Below, in pieces: positions 17,900-26,375 of a stretch of DNA of 64,000 nt. How positions within the stretch are numbered: the first letter of the stretch is position 1; every line of letters starts with the position of its first letter. The translations under genes and the position numbers were made by a program. Under the pieces are notes generated by a model, which was not told where the DNA came from, made no database searches, and saw only the letters and a program-made list of their open reading frames with translations. Source of the stretch: Nostoc sp. UHCC 0926 (GTDB lineage Bacteria > Cyanobacteriota > Cyanobacteriia > Cyanobacteriales > Nostocaceae); contig NZ_CP117768.1 of assembly GCF_028623165.1 (NCBI RefSeq), positions 4,712,001 through 4,776,000 of the forward strand. Direction: 5' to 3'.

Positions 17900-18266
17900 T
17901 ATAGATTGTGTCTCAGCCAACAGTGATGAACGGTTCGGTACAGATTTTGTTTCAATGATTTCTCGAGTTTTACTGTTGATATCTGAAAAGAATTGAAGAT
18001 TAGTGACTTTTTGTAATTCCCTTAAAGATACTCTCCAATTTTGCCAGTCTTTCCACTCGTCTAGATTATTAATTTTTATTTGGTATGGGTAAGCAGGAAT
18101 TGAGAAAGTATTTGGAAATGTGGTTGCTGAATCGACGTTAGGAATTATGACTGCAATCACATCTTCTATATGATTTGGATTTTTTTGAATGTCCCCTATA
18201 CTAAGTCCTGGTTGATCTAAAACTAAGATAAGTTTCCAAGCATGTGTTGAGACTTGAGAGTATTTT
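17900..18266 (-). pseudogene. C-terminal remnant of a NucA-type DNA/RNA non-specific endonuclease
   Basis: On the minus strand, one frame from about 18266 reads YSQVSTHAWKLILVLDQPG, then VIAVIIPNVDS and WRVSLRELQKVTNLQFFSDI. This is the order of the final strands and helix of NucA-type nucleases (K-x-ILVLD, the IAV-PN strand, then the x-VS-E-x-T-x-FFS helix). The catalytic N-terminal half with the DRGH-type motif is absent. The frame begins inside the overlapping small gene at 18223-18591 and runs out antisense to the pentapeptide gene. It is a nonfunctional fragment. Confidence 0.6.
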
Positions 18267-18591
18267 CGATTTCTTGAATTTTTTGAGTGAGTTTTGGTTC
18301 TGCTTTTGCTGCTGCTTCCACTTCCACAACTGCTTGAGCAATTTCTGGATCTGTGTCTGCTGCTGCTTTCAGTTCCAGTACTGCTTGACCATAATCTAAT
18401 CGCTGGGGTTCGTTTCCCTCTACAGCACTGGTGAGTAATGGCGATTTATTCTTTTGGCGGAGTAATCCGATTAACTTACCACCTAGCGTCCATGTAGCAT
18501 CGCCGATATTTTCGCCGATTTTCTCCTGCGCTTTAGTCCAAAGCGTAGTTGCGATCGCAGTAGCAACAGCCGTCAGTGTTACAGCTACCAT
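18223..18591 (-). CDS. Small membrane-helix protein, effector-associated-domain-like
   Basis: A 122-residue protein with an N-terminal hydrophobic helix (VAVTLTAVATAIATTLW), a KAQEKIGENIGDATWTLGGKLIGLLRQ amphipathic region and an Ala/Glu-rich helical part (ELKAAADTDPEIAQAVVEVEAAAKAEPKL). Proteins of this look accompany NACHT/caspase-type conflict genes in Nostoc, which fits the HEAT and NucA remnants next door; I cannot name the family with certainty. Its last residues (HMLGNLS) overlap, in another frame, the start of the NucA remnant, so its natural C-terminus was probably lost in a deletion. Confidence 0.5.
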   Translation of the reverse strand: MVAVTLTAVATAIATTLWTKAQEKIGENIGDATWTLGGKLIGLLRQKNKSPLLTSAVEGNEPQRLDYGQAVLELKAAADTDPEIAQAVVEVEAAAKAEPKLTQKIQEIENTLKSQHMLGNLS

Positions 18592-18912
18592 AAATTCACC
18601 ACAAATTGAATTGATATAGAAATTATTTCAATTGACACAAATAGTATTACGCAAAAGCTGGGCGATTATTACTGATATAATTCAGTTTTTTAAGCCACGC
18701 AGGCGGGTTTTGTCTGTATAGCCGCAACTTCTAGTAGTCCACCACATCAACATTGCAGGGTAAACGAAGTTTGAGAATATTTCTCTCTTCCTCTTCCTCT
18801 GTGTTCTCTGCGCCTCTGTGGTTCGTTATTTAACTCTACAAACTTAGCTTGGCAGACTACTAGTTGCCAAGGCACTAACACACCCTACGAAAATATCTAA
18901 AATCTAATTATG

Positions 18913-19058
18913 AATTAACGCCGTGTGCAACTTTCTCTCAAACCTAACCCCTAACCCCTTTCCTTGTAGGGAAGGGGAGCAAGACATCAAAGCCTCTCAG
19001 GAGTGGGGGAGAGGAATGGAAGTGGGGTTCTAAGAATAAGTTGCACACGGCGTTAATT
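18913..19058. repeat. 146-bp element with 21-bp perfect inverted ends
   Basis: The arms 18913-18933 and 19038-19058 are perfect inverted repeats (aattaacgccgtgtgcaactt). The 104-bp centre includes cctaacccctaacccc and gagtgggggagagg stretches common between cyanobacterial genes. No coding frame is present. The structure resembles a nonautonomous mobile repeat. It sits 8 bp from the stop of the CheA gene and may also act as its terminator. The remainder of 18592-18912 is AT-rich with no gene. Confidence 0.75.
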
Positions 19059-19066
19059 ATCAATTT

Positions 19067-22000
19067 TTAATTAGAAGCTGCCTTTTCTGCAACATTACGA
19101 ATTATTTCCTCTAGCGTTTGGAGTAATTCTTGCTCGTTATAAGGTTTAGAAAAGTAAGCCCGCGCCCCCAATTGCATAGCCAATTGCCGATGTTTATTGC
19201 TGCTCCGAGAAGTCAGCATCGCAACTGGAATATTTTTTGTATCAACGTCTGAATTTACCTTACCTAAAAAGCCATAACCATCTAGGCGAGGCATTTCAAT
19301 ATCGCAAATTACTGCCTCAACTCTCAATCCACTATGGAGTTTATCTAAAGCATCTTGACCATCTTTAGCTTGTTCTACTTGATATCCTCCTTTTTCAAGA
19401 GTCAGAGCTAAAAAGCGGCGAACATTAATCGAGTCATCTACGATCAAAATTGTACCTTTCTGCTTAACAGACGCTGCTGATATTTTGTCTTCATCAAATA
19501 TCAGGAACGGTGTCTTTAACCTTGCTGATGGTAATTGAGTACCTCTAGGAGTCCGCGGATTCGTAGCAATCCAATACAGCAACTCATTGACATTAACTAG
19601 TGGCACTACTCGACCATCACCGAGAATCGTACAGTTGCTGAAGCCTTCAGGTAAAGGTATATTTCCCTCAACTTGGCGAATAGCAACTTCTTGTTCACCC
19701 CAGCAACGGTCTATTTGGATCGCTACTGGCTGATTATTCCCTTTGACTACTAACACGCTGTTAGCATTAATTGCTGCCGGAGTCTCTAACTCTGAGATAT
19801 CGTAGCGCAGGCAATTAAACTCTAAATAAGGAGTCAAGCGAATCAGTGGTAGCATAGTTCCTTGCCAATTTAGGACTTCGCTACCTGCCATTTGGAAAAC
19901 TCGCTCGTTTTGGAGTAAAGATATTTCTGAAATAACATCTGTGGGAAATGCCAATAGCATTTTGTTGATTTCTACCAGCAGAACTCGCGCTACAGAAAGT
20001 GTAAATGGTACTGATAGGGTGAAGGTAGTACCAACTCCTGGTTCCGTATCAACTTTGACATCTCCCCGAATTAGTTTGAGGTTATTGCGAACTACATCCA
20101 TACCGACACCGCGGCCAGATAATGCTGTGACTTGCTCGGAGGTGGTAAAACCTGGTTCAAAAATTAGTGATAACAGTTCTTCATCACTAGCATTAGCGAG
20201 TAGAGAAGCATCCAATCCCATAGCTAGGGCGCGGATGCGAATTTTCTCCAGAGAAATGCCCCAACCATCATCACGGATAGTAATGAGGGTGCGATTACTG
20301 CGGTGAGTAGCTGTAATTTCAATCAATCCTTGTTCTGGTTTATCCAGAAGGCGGCGGGTGGCTGAGTCTTCGATACCATGATCGAAGGCGTTCCTTAACA
20401 GATGCATTAAAGGTTCATTTAATGCTTCTAAAATGCTGCGTTCAATTAAAGTATTGCCACCTTCAATTTTTAACTGGACATTTTTCCCATACTCTACATT
20501 TAAATCGCGCAAGGCTCTGGGAAAACGTTCGATTAAATCGGACAGCGGCCGCATTCGGATGTGATTTAGTTTGGTCTGTAACTGTTTTGATGTTTTGTTT
20601 ATTTTCCGAGCAATTTGGTCTGTATCATCTACACTGAGTTGCACATCAGTTGTGACTTCCTGTACCTGAACAATGGTTTCCATAACTTCCTGCGATCGCA
20701 GGTTGAAATCGTTATAACGATCCATTGCTAAGGGATCAAGTTCTCTGTCTGTGCCTTGTATTTGGTGGCCATTTTCAGCTTGCGATCGCACCCCAAGAGA
20801 CATGGCAGCTTCAGGAGAAATTTTGTTGTAGGCTGTACGTAATTCCTGGTTTTCTTGGTCGAGAACTTGGACTCGCTGCTTCAGGTTACGAACGAGTTTG
20901 CGTAATCTTTCTAGTTGCGAGTTTAACCCATTCCGCTGAACAATCAGTTCACCAAATAAATCATTAATTTGCTCTAGTTGTTTGCTGGGAACTCGGACGC
21001 TATTTTCATGAATATCCCGCTCTTTCCCAACGCCGTTTGGCTCTCCTTTGCCTTCGCCAAATCTGGCATCTGGAGAATTATGTTCTCTAGAAAATATTGT
21101 ATTTTCCTCTGTGACATTGACAGCATTAACGTCATCGGCAAATTCTGCATCTACAAATGTAAAATTAGCAGCGATACCTGCGGGGGTCACTGAGCTTTGC
21201 CGTTCGCGCAGCGTCTCGTAGAGAAGTGTGGGCTGCGCCAAGGCTTCATGATTAATCCAATTTTCTCTAGTGTTTTCTGGTTGCCAAACAGATGTTGACA
21301 CTACTTCTGTATCTGTGGCAATAACCTGTGGTATTACTTCTGCTTGTAATAGTGGCTGTGATTGCGTATAACTACCCAAGTCAATTTCTGTAGGTAAGTT
21401 ATCTAATTGATTTGTCAGTATCAAAGCTTGCGATCGCCGCCATGCAAGCAATGCTAACTGGGCAATTTCTGGAATGCGCGAGCTGCTAACAATTTCTAAT
21501 TGCTGCGTTACTGACTCACAAAGCTTGGTAAAAGCAGCCAACTGGAGCATTTCCCCTAAACCGCCCAATTCAGTTGCCATGATCACAACTTCTTCATGCA
21601 AACCAGGCTGTTCACTATCTGCCAATATAGATTCTAGGCGCTGCAAACACTCTTCTACTTCTGTGCCAAATAGCAAGGGGATAATGTCTTGCCCATCTTC
21701 TGGGGATAGCATGGTTGAGGCATCCTCAGGGGTGGGGTCGCCCAAGCGATCGTGCAACTGATCAAAAATTGGGTAACAAAAGGTTGCTAACCACTGATCT
21801 TCAACAACATTTCCTTCTGCAAGCAATTCTACAATCTGACGCAGCCAGTCAACTCCAGATAGCAATAAACTTTGTAACTGAGTATCAATTTCTAGAGAAT
21901 TTTTTTTAGTTTTTAAAACTTTAAAGGAATCTTCTAGACGGTGAGATAAATCACTTAGCGATCTAAATCCCATCATCCCGGCGCCACCTTTGATAGAATG

Positions 22001-22147
22001 AGCGGCCCGGAGTGCAGCATTGATTTTATCCAAATCGATCCGGTTAGTAGTATCGATTTCCAGTAATACTCCTTCCAGGATATTTAAGTAATCAGTTGCT
22101 TCTTCCAGAAACTGCATCTGGATTTCTAGTTCTTTGTCTCTTAGCAT
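19067..22147 (-). CDS. Hybrid CheA-type histidine kinase with C-terminal receiver
   Basis: A 1026-residue chemotaxis kinase. Order: Hpt domain with phospho-His50 (AAHSIKGGAGMMG); a second weaker Hpt-like helical region (about 165-265); a long linker (about 270-380); coiled coil/dimerisation; HATPase with N box (LLRNAFDHGIED) and GRGVGMDVVRNNL; a CheW-like domain; and a receiver domain (about 895-1020) with phospho-Asp in VICDIEMPRLDGY and Lys in YFSKPY. It autophosphorylates under control of the MCP and drives type IV pilus motility in this gene arrangement (HmpE/PilL-like). The linker carries an in-frame dispersed-repeat insertion (21201-21226, LLYETLRER). It is the last gene of a five-gene unit. 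Confidence 0.9.
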   Translation of the reverse strand: MLRDKELEIQMQFLEEATDYLNILEGVLLEIDTTNRIDLDKINAALRAAHSIKGGAGMMGFRSLSDLSHRLEDSFKVLKTKKNSLEIDTQLQSLLLSGVDWLRQIVELLAEGNVVEDQWLATFCYPIFDQLHDRLGDPTPEDASTMLSPEDGQDIIPLLFGTEVEECLQRLESILADSEQPGLHEEVVIMATELGGLGEMLQLAAFTKLCESVTQQLEIVSSSRIPEIAQLALLAWRRSQALILTNQLDNLPTEIDLGSYTQSQPLLQAEVIPQVIATDTEVVSTSVWQPENTRENWINHEALAQPTLLYETLRERQSSVTPAGIAANFTFVDAEFADDVNAVNVTEENTIFSREHNSPDARFGEGKGEPNGVGKERDIHENSVRVPSKQLEQINDLFGELIVQRNGLNSQLERLRKLVRNLKQRVQVLDQENQELRTAYNKISPEAAMSLGVRSQAENGHQIQGTDRELDPLAMDRYNDFNLRSQEVMETIVQVQEVTTDVQLSVDDTDQIARKINKTSKQLQTKLNHIRMRPLSDLIERFPRALRDLNVEYGKNVQLKIEGGNTLIERSILEALNEPLMHLLRNAFDHGIEDSATRRLLDKPEQGLIEITATHRSNRTLITIRDDGWGISLEKIRIRALAMGLDASLLANASDEELLSLIFEPGFTTSEQVTALSGRGVGMDVVRNNLKLIRGDVKVDTEPGVGTTFTLSVPFTLSVARVLLVEINKMLLAFPTDVISEISLLQNERVFQMAGSEVLNWQGTMLPLIRLTPYLEFNCLRYDISELETPAAINANSVLVVKGNNQPVAIQIDRCWGEQEVAIRQVEGNIPLPEGFSNCTILGDGRVVPLVNVNELLYWIATNPRTPRGTQLPSARLKTPFLIFDEDKISAASVKQKGTILIVDDSINVRRFLALTLEKGGYQVEQAKDGQDALDKLHSGLRVEAVICDIEMPRLDGYGFLGKVNSDVDTKNIPVAMLTSRSSNKHRQLAMQLGARAYFSKPYNEQELLQTLEEIIRNVAEKAASN

Positions 22148-22409
22148 GGTTTTTGTTAATAGTCAAACAATTTTTGATTTTAGATTTTAGATTGATCCAT
22201 ACCTAAATTCACAGGCTTGCCATTTAATTTTAGATTTTGGATAATAGAATTATTCTCGTGTTGAAATTCACTTGCTCCAGACATTTTTATATTTTGAATC
22301 TTCTCTACGAGAGGCTTTGTCAACAATTCCAAAATTCAAAATTTAAAATCTAAAACTCGGCCATTTGTCAGTAGTAAGTAGTGAAAAAAAAACAACTGAC
22401 AGATGACCA

Positions 22410-25238
22410 CTAACTAACTTTGAAAGTCTCAACAGTCTCTTGCAACTGCTGGGAAATATCCACAGTTTGTTGCAGAGATTCAGAAACTTGGCGAGAAGAA
22501 TCGCTGGTGCGTTGTGATCCAGCAGCAATATCTTTCATCAATTGGGTGACACTTTGCGATGTTTCTACCTGAGATGCAGTTGCAGTAGAAATCGACTGCA
22601 CCAAGGAGTCAATTTGATGCGATACATCCAAAATTTGACTCAGACTTTGTTTAGCTGACTCCACAATTCGAGTCCCTTCTACCACTTGGGTGGTTCCTAT
22701 TTCCATCGCCTGCACCACTTCACTGGTTTCTCGTTGGATATTTTCAACAATTTGTTCAATTTCTTGGGTTGCAGCGGCACTCCTGACTGCTAATTCGCCA
22801 ACTTCTTCCGCAACTACGGCAAAACCTTCACCTTCTTCACCCGCACGCGCTGCTTCAATACCCGCGTTGATGGCAAGCAAGTTGGTTTGGATGGCAATTT
22901 GGTTAATCAAGGACACCACGCGAGAAATTTGTTGAGAAGATTCTCCTAAACGTTTCACTTTTTTAGCAGTTTCACCCACAGTTTCCCGCAAAGACAGGAT
23001 ATTTTGTACTGTCAAATCCATTGCGTGTCCACTCTGAGTGGCGCTGTGGGCGGCGTGGTTGGCAATGAAAGCAGCTTTTTCGGCGCTTTCCGCTACGACT
23101 TGCATGGATTGGGTCATTTCATCAACAGCATCGAGGGTGCGGTTGATTTCGGCAGCTTGGGTGAGTGCTTCCTCTGCTAAGTGGCGGATGGCTCCTTCGT
23201 TAGAGCCAATAGCAGTATTCACGTAGATAGCAGCCTGTTGAACTTGGGTAACAATATCCCGCAGGCTTTCCACAATGGAGTTGAAAAAGTCGGCAACAGT
23301 GCCTATTTCCCCAGAGGTCACGTCTGCACGCACTGTCAAGTCGCCTCTGGCTGCACTTTCTACGTCGTTGAGCAGTTCTAAAAGTTGCTGTTGCAGTATT
23401 TCTTTTTGATGCCGTTCGTCGTCAGAACCGATTACTGCAACATTCCTAGCTTGTTCTATCTCCTCTAACAACTTGGCTTGTTCCAAGGCATAGCCAATTT
23501 GAGTTGCTATCTGTTGAAACAAGTCAATTTCCGGCTGTTGCCAAACACGAGGAGTTTCGCAATGATGAGCAATTAATAAGCCGAGAAGTTGCTCTTGAGC
23601 TAGAATCGGTACAATCAAATGACCTTTGACAGCAAATTTTTCCAACAGTTGAATGTAACCATTGGCATTTTTCAAGCTTTGGTCTTGATGAATGTTAGCA
23701 ACTGCTTGCACCCGGCTATCATGAGAAGTTTCTAGATAACGTTCCCGAAAATAGGGGTCGTCGATTTGCACTCCGATCATTTCCGGCCAATTACCAGTTA
23801 CCGATTCAGCAACGACGACGCCATCCCAAGTATCTGGATTCAGACTATAAATGATTACCCGATCTGTTTTTAGCGATCGCTGAACTTCTTTTACTGCTGC
23901 GTCATAAATATCTTCGGTTTTGAGAGTTCTCCGAATTTGTCGGGTAATATCTGCTAATAATTTTACGCCTTCAACATCCAGTTCTTGTTCCTTAACTAAA
24001 ACCTGCAATTGTTCGGCCATCTGGTTGATATTTGCACTCAATATCCCTAATTCGTCTTCTCTTTCAATTTCCAGACGGGTATTGAATTTACCTTGACCAA
24101 GCTTTGCTAATGCCGCAGTTGCATTGATAATTGGCTGTGTAGTAAGTTTAGCTAACCGAGATGCGATCGCAGCCACAATCAATGCTGTCAGTGCTGTACC
24201 AATAACTATAATCCACAACAATTGTCTTTGCGGCTCAAATAAAATTGCTGTATCTGTGGATAAAAGTACTTGCCAGTTTAAATCTGGCAAGCCGTCTAAC
24301 TTACTGGCTGGTACGTAGCTGACTAGTTCTTGTTTTTTGTGAGTTTTGGGAACTTCTATAAAACTATCTACTTTTTTGGCTGCAAGTAGTTTAGCTAAAC
24401 TAGAATACTCTCCCTTTGCCTGTTTCCCCAATAATTCTTCTTGTGGACTCAAGAAAACTGTTCCCGAAGCATCGAGCAAATGGTATTGGTGTCCATTGGC
24501 TACATAGTTTTTGATGACTTCCTCTAAAGATTTTACGGGCATACGTGCTTGTACCACGCCAATAGTTTGGCCCGTGCTTGTCTCTTTAACGGGTGCAGCT
24601 ATATAAATACTCTCTTGACCTGTATTTTTTGCTACTTCAGGTTTGCTGATTATAGGAGTATCTTTTTGTAAAGTGTCTTGAAAATAGGTACGGTCTTTTT
24701 GGTTTTCCAGGGGTTCGCCTGTGGATTGCACAATCAAGTTACCTTGGCGATCAAAGACGGCAATACTGTCATAAGCTTTGTAGGCTTCGACAACACGATC
24801 TAGGACTGCTTGTTTTTCTTGAGTGGTGATATTGGCACTAGCTTGGGAATTAGTTAAAAAAGGCAAACTTGATATTACCTGAATATCACCGTAGCGTCCC
24901 AACATAAAACGGTTAAGTTTATCACTTAAGCCAGTGGCTTCGGCTTGTTGAGATTGAGTAATTTGCTTAGTAATCGACTTGTTGGCAAAGCTAAAAGCGA
25001 TCGCGCCTATGCCCAATACTGGTATTGTACCGATTGCGATCGCCAAAATAGTCGCTTTCTTAATCAATCCCAGCCTTGTAAAAGAGGCAATAGCCTGATT
25101 TAGGGAAGAATTATTAGCCGTTTCAGTAGTAAGCTTACTTGGTAGCTTTACTACAGTACCAGTAATTTTTTGGGATGAAATCAGCGATGCTCGATTTTGA
25201 GCGCCACTACCTTGATTCGTGTTGGTTTTATTAAACAT
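22410..25238 (-). CDS. Methyl-accepting chemotaxis protein with Cache-like and GAF domains
   Basis: A 942-residue receptor. TM1 is at about 60-85 (ATILAIAIGTIPVLGIGAIAF), then a periplasmic double-Cache-like domain (about 90-340, with FDRQGNLIVQSTGEPL and IGVVQARMPVKSL), TM2 at about 343-365 (LLWIIVIGTALTALIVAAIA), HAMP, a GAF domain (about 430-595) and the MCP signalling hairpin with the invariant tip INAGIEAARAGEEGEGFAVVAEEV. The GAF resembles phytochrome-type GAFs but lacks the usual Cys-His bilin attachment. It likely signals to the CheA gene product 262 bp downstream (HmpD/PilJ-like). The gap 22148-22409 is AT-rich repeats. Confidence 0.9.
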   Translation of the reverse strand: MFNKTNTNQGSGAQNRASLISSQKITGTVVKLPSKLTTETANNSSLNQAIASFTRLGLIKKATILAIAIGTIPVLGIGAIAFSFANKSITKQITQSQQAEATGLSDKLNRFMLGRYGDIQVISSLPFLTNSQASANITTQEKQAVLDRVVEAYKAYDSIAVFDRQGNLIVQSTGEPLENQKDRTYFQDTLQKDTPIISKPEVAKNTGQESIYIAAPVKETSTGQTIGVVQARMPVKSLEEVIKNYVANGHQYHLLDASGTVFLSPQEELLGKQAKGEYSSLAKLLAAKKVDSFIEVPKTHKKQELVSYVPASKLDGLPDLNWQVLLSTDTAILFEPQRQLLWIIVIGTALTALIVAAIASRLAKLTTQPIINATAALAKLGQGKFNTRLEIEREDELGILSANINQMAEQLQVLVKEQELDVEGVKLLADITRQIRRTLKTEDIYDAAVKEVQRSLKTDRVIIYSLNPDTWDGVVVAESVTGNWPEMIGVQIDDPYFRERYLETSHDSRVQAVANIHQDQSLKNANGYIQLLEKFAVKGHLIVPILAQEQLLGLLIAHHCETPRVWQQPEIDLFQQIATQIGYALEQAKLLEEIEQARNVAVIGSDDERHQKEILQQQLLELLNDVESAARGDLTVRADVTSGEIGTVADFFNSIVESLRDIVTQVQQAAIYVNTAIGSNEGAIRHLAEEALTQAAEINRTLDAVDEMTQSMQVVAESAEKAAFIANHAAHSATQSGHAMDLTVQNILSLRETVGETAKKVKRLGESSQQISRVVSLINQIAIQTNLLAINAGIEAARAGEEGEGFAVVAEEVGELAVRSAAATQEIEQIVENIQRETSEVVQAMEIGTTQVVEGTRIVESAKQSLSQILDVSHQIDSLVQSISTATASQVETSQSVTQLMKDIAAGSQRTSDSSRQVSESLQQTVDISQQLQETVETFKVS

Positions 25239-25299
25239 AAAAGTAGTTCTCTTAAGTACGTGAATAAGAACACTAAAAATCTTTTTTTAGTAGTACACC

Positions 25300-25797
25300 C
25301 TAATCACTGCGGAGAATAGAAGACTGCACAATCGCCTGTGCATCTAATACCAGTAATATTTCTTCCTGTTGCACAACGCACCCACATAAATAAGGAACTA
25401 AACTGGATGCGACTTGTCCTATAGGAGAATGAATAGCATCAGCTGCGAACTTAGTTGTACCTTTTATTTCTTGGACAACTAAGCCCAACACCAATGATTC
25501 CACGCGAATAATGATCGCATTGTACTGTCGCAGTCGATAATCTAGAGATTCTAAATTGAGCATTCTTGGCAAATCAACTACCCAAATTATCCGACTCCGC
25601 CAATTCATTAATCCCAATATGCAGGGGGGCATATTCGGCATCGAGGTGATAGATTCAATAGGCACAATGATTGCTTCTTGCGTATGTTTCATTGATAAAA
25701 CAGCAGTAGTCTGTTGATTTAGCTGAAACTTTAGATAAGCATCTGCTAAATTATTTTGGATTGGTTTTGAAGGAAGTGTAATGTTTGTACTAGTCAT
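25300..25797 (-). CDS. CheW-like adaptor protein
   Basis: A 165-residue CheW-domain protein (core about 25-160): YLKFQLNQQTTAVLSMKHTQEAIIV, the PNMPPCILGLMNWRSRIIWVVDLPRML docking region and a VEVVL-like LVLGLVVQEI strand. It couples the MCP to CheA. It starts 4 bp after the stop of the upstream receiver gene, so the two are surely cotranscribed, and lies 61 bp before the MCP gene. In the hmp/pil gene order it takes the HmpC/PilI position. Confidence 0.88.
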   Translation of the reverse strand: MTSTNITLPSKPIQNNLADAYLKFQLNQQTTAVLSMKHTQEAIIVPIESITSMPNMPPCILGLMNWRSRIIWVVDLPRMLNLESLDYRLRQYNAIIIRVESLVLGLVVQEIKGTTKFAADAIHSPIGQVASSLVPYLCGCVVQQEEILLVLDAQAIVQSSILRSD

Positions 25798-25801
25798 TGA
25801 T

Positions 25802-26179
25802 TCAAATTACCACTGATTTAATAGTACGCAGGAGATGTTCGCGGGTGTAAGGTTTAGTTATATAGGCATCTGCACCTTGTTTCATTGCCCACAAACGGTC
25901 AATTTCTTGATTTTTGGAACTACAAATTACAATCGGCACTTTTGCAGTAATCGGATTTCTTCTTAGAGAACGACACAATTCAAATCCACTCATTTCGGGC
26001 ATTACTACATCAGTAACGATCGCATCTGGTTTTTCTAACACAGCTTTTTCTAAAGCTTCTTTTGCACCCGAAGCTTTAATTACGTTGTAACCACTCTCTT
26101 TAAGATAATGGCTCATTAATTCTAATTCGCTGGGAGAATCTTCTACAATCAGAATTGTGCCAAGTAAAGTCAGGCTCAC
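25802..26179 (-). CDS. CheY-like single-domain response regulator
   Basis: A 125-residue stand-alone receiver. Acidic pocket in IVEDSPSELEL (an extra residue before the usual DD pair), phospho-Asp in DAIVTDVVMPEMSGFEL, Ser/Thr in IVICSSKNQ, and Lys in YITKPYTREHL. No output domain. It takes the PilH/HmpB position in the cluster and probably competes for or drains phosphate, or acts on pili. It begins about 200 bp after the PATAN-REC gene and is followed after 4 bp by cheW. Confidence 0.9.
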   Translation of the reverse strand: MSLTLLGTILIVEDSPSELELMSHYLKESGYNVIKASGAKEALEKAVLEKPDAIVTDVVMPEMSGFELCRSLRRNPITAKVPIVICSSKNQEIDRLWAMKQGADAYITKPYTREHLLRTIKSVVI

Positions 26180-26375
26180 TATATAAATCTCCTAAAAAGT
26201 AACTTAAGGCGATTAAATTTGGTATAAAAATTCAGGAGTCAAAATGATCATGCCAATTTTAGAAAATCGATATAAGAAGAAAATAAATTGATGTGTTTTC
26301 TGCCAAACTATCAAGTCTTGAAATGTCTTTACTGGTTGTCTCATTTCTTCTGACTCCGAAATTCTGACTACTAAA

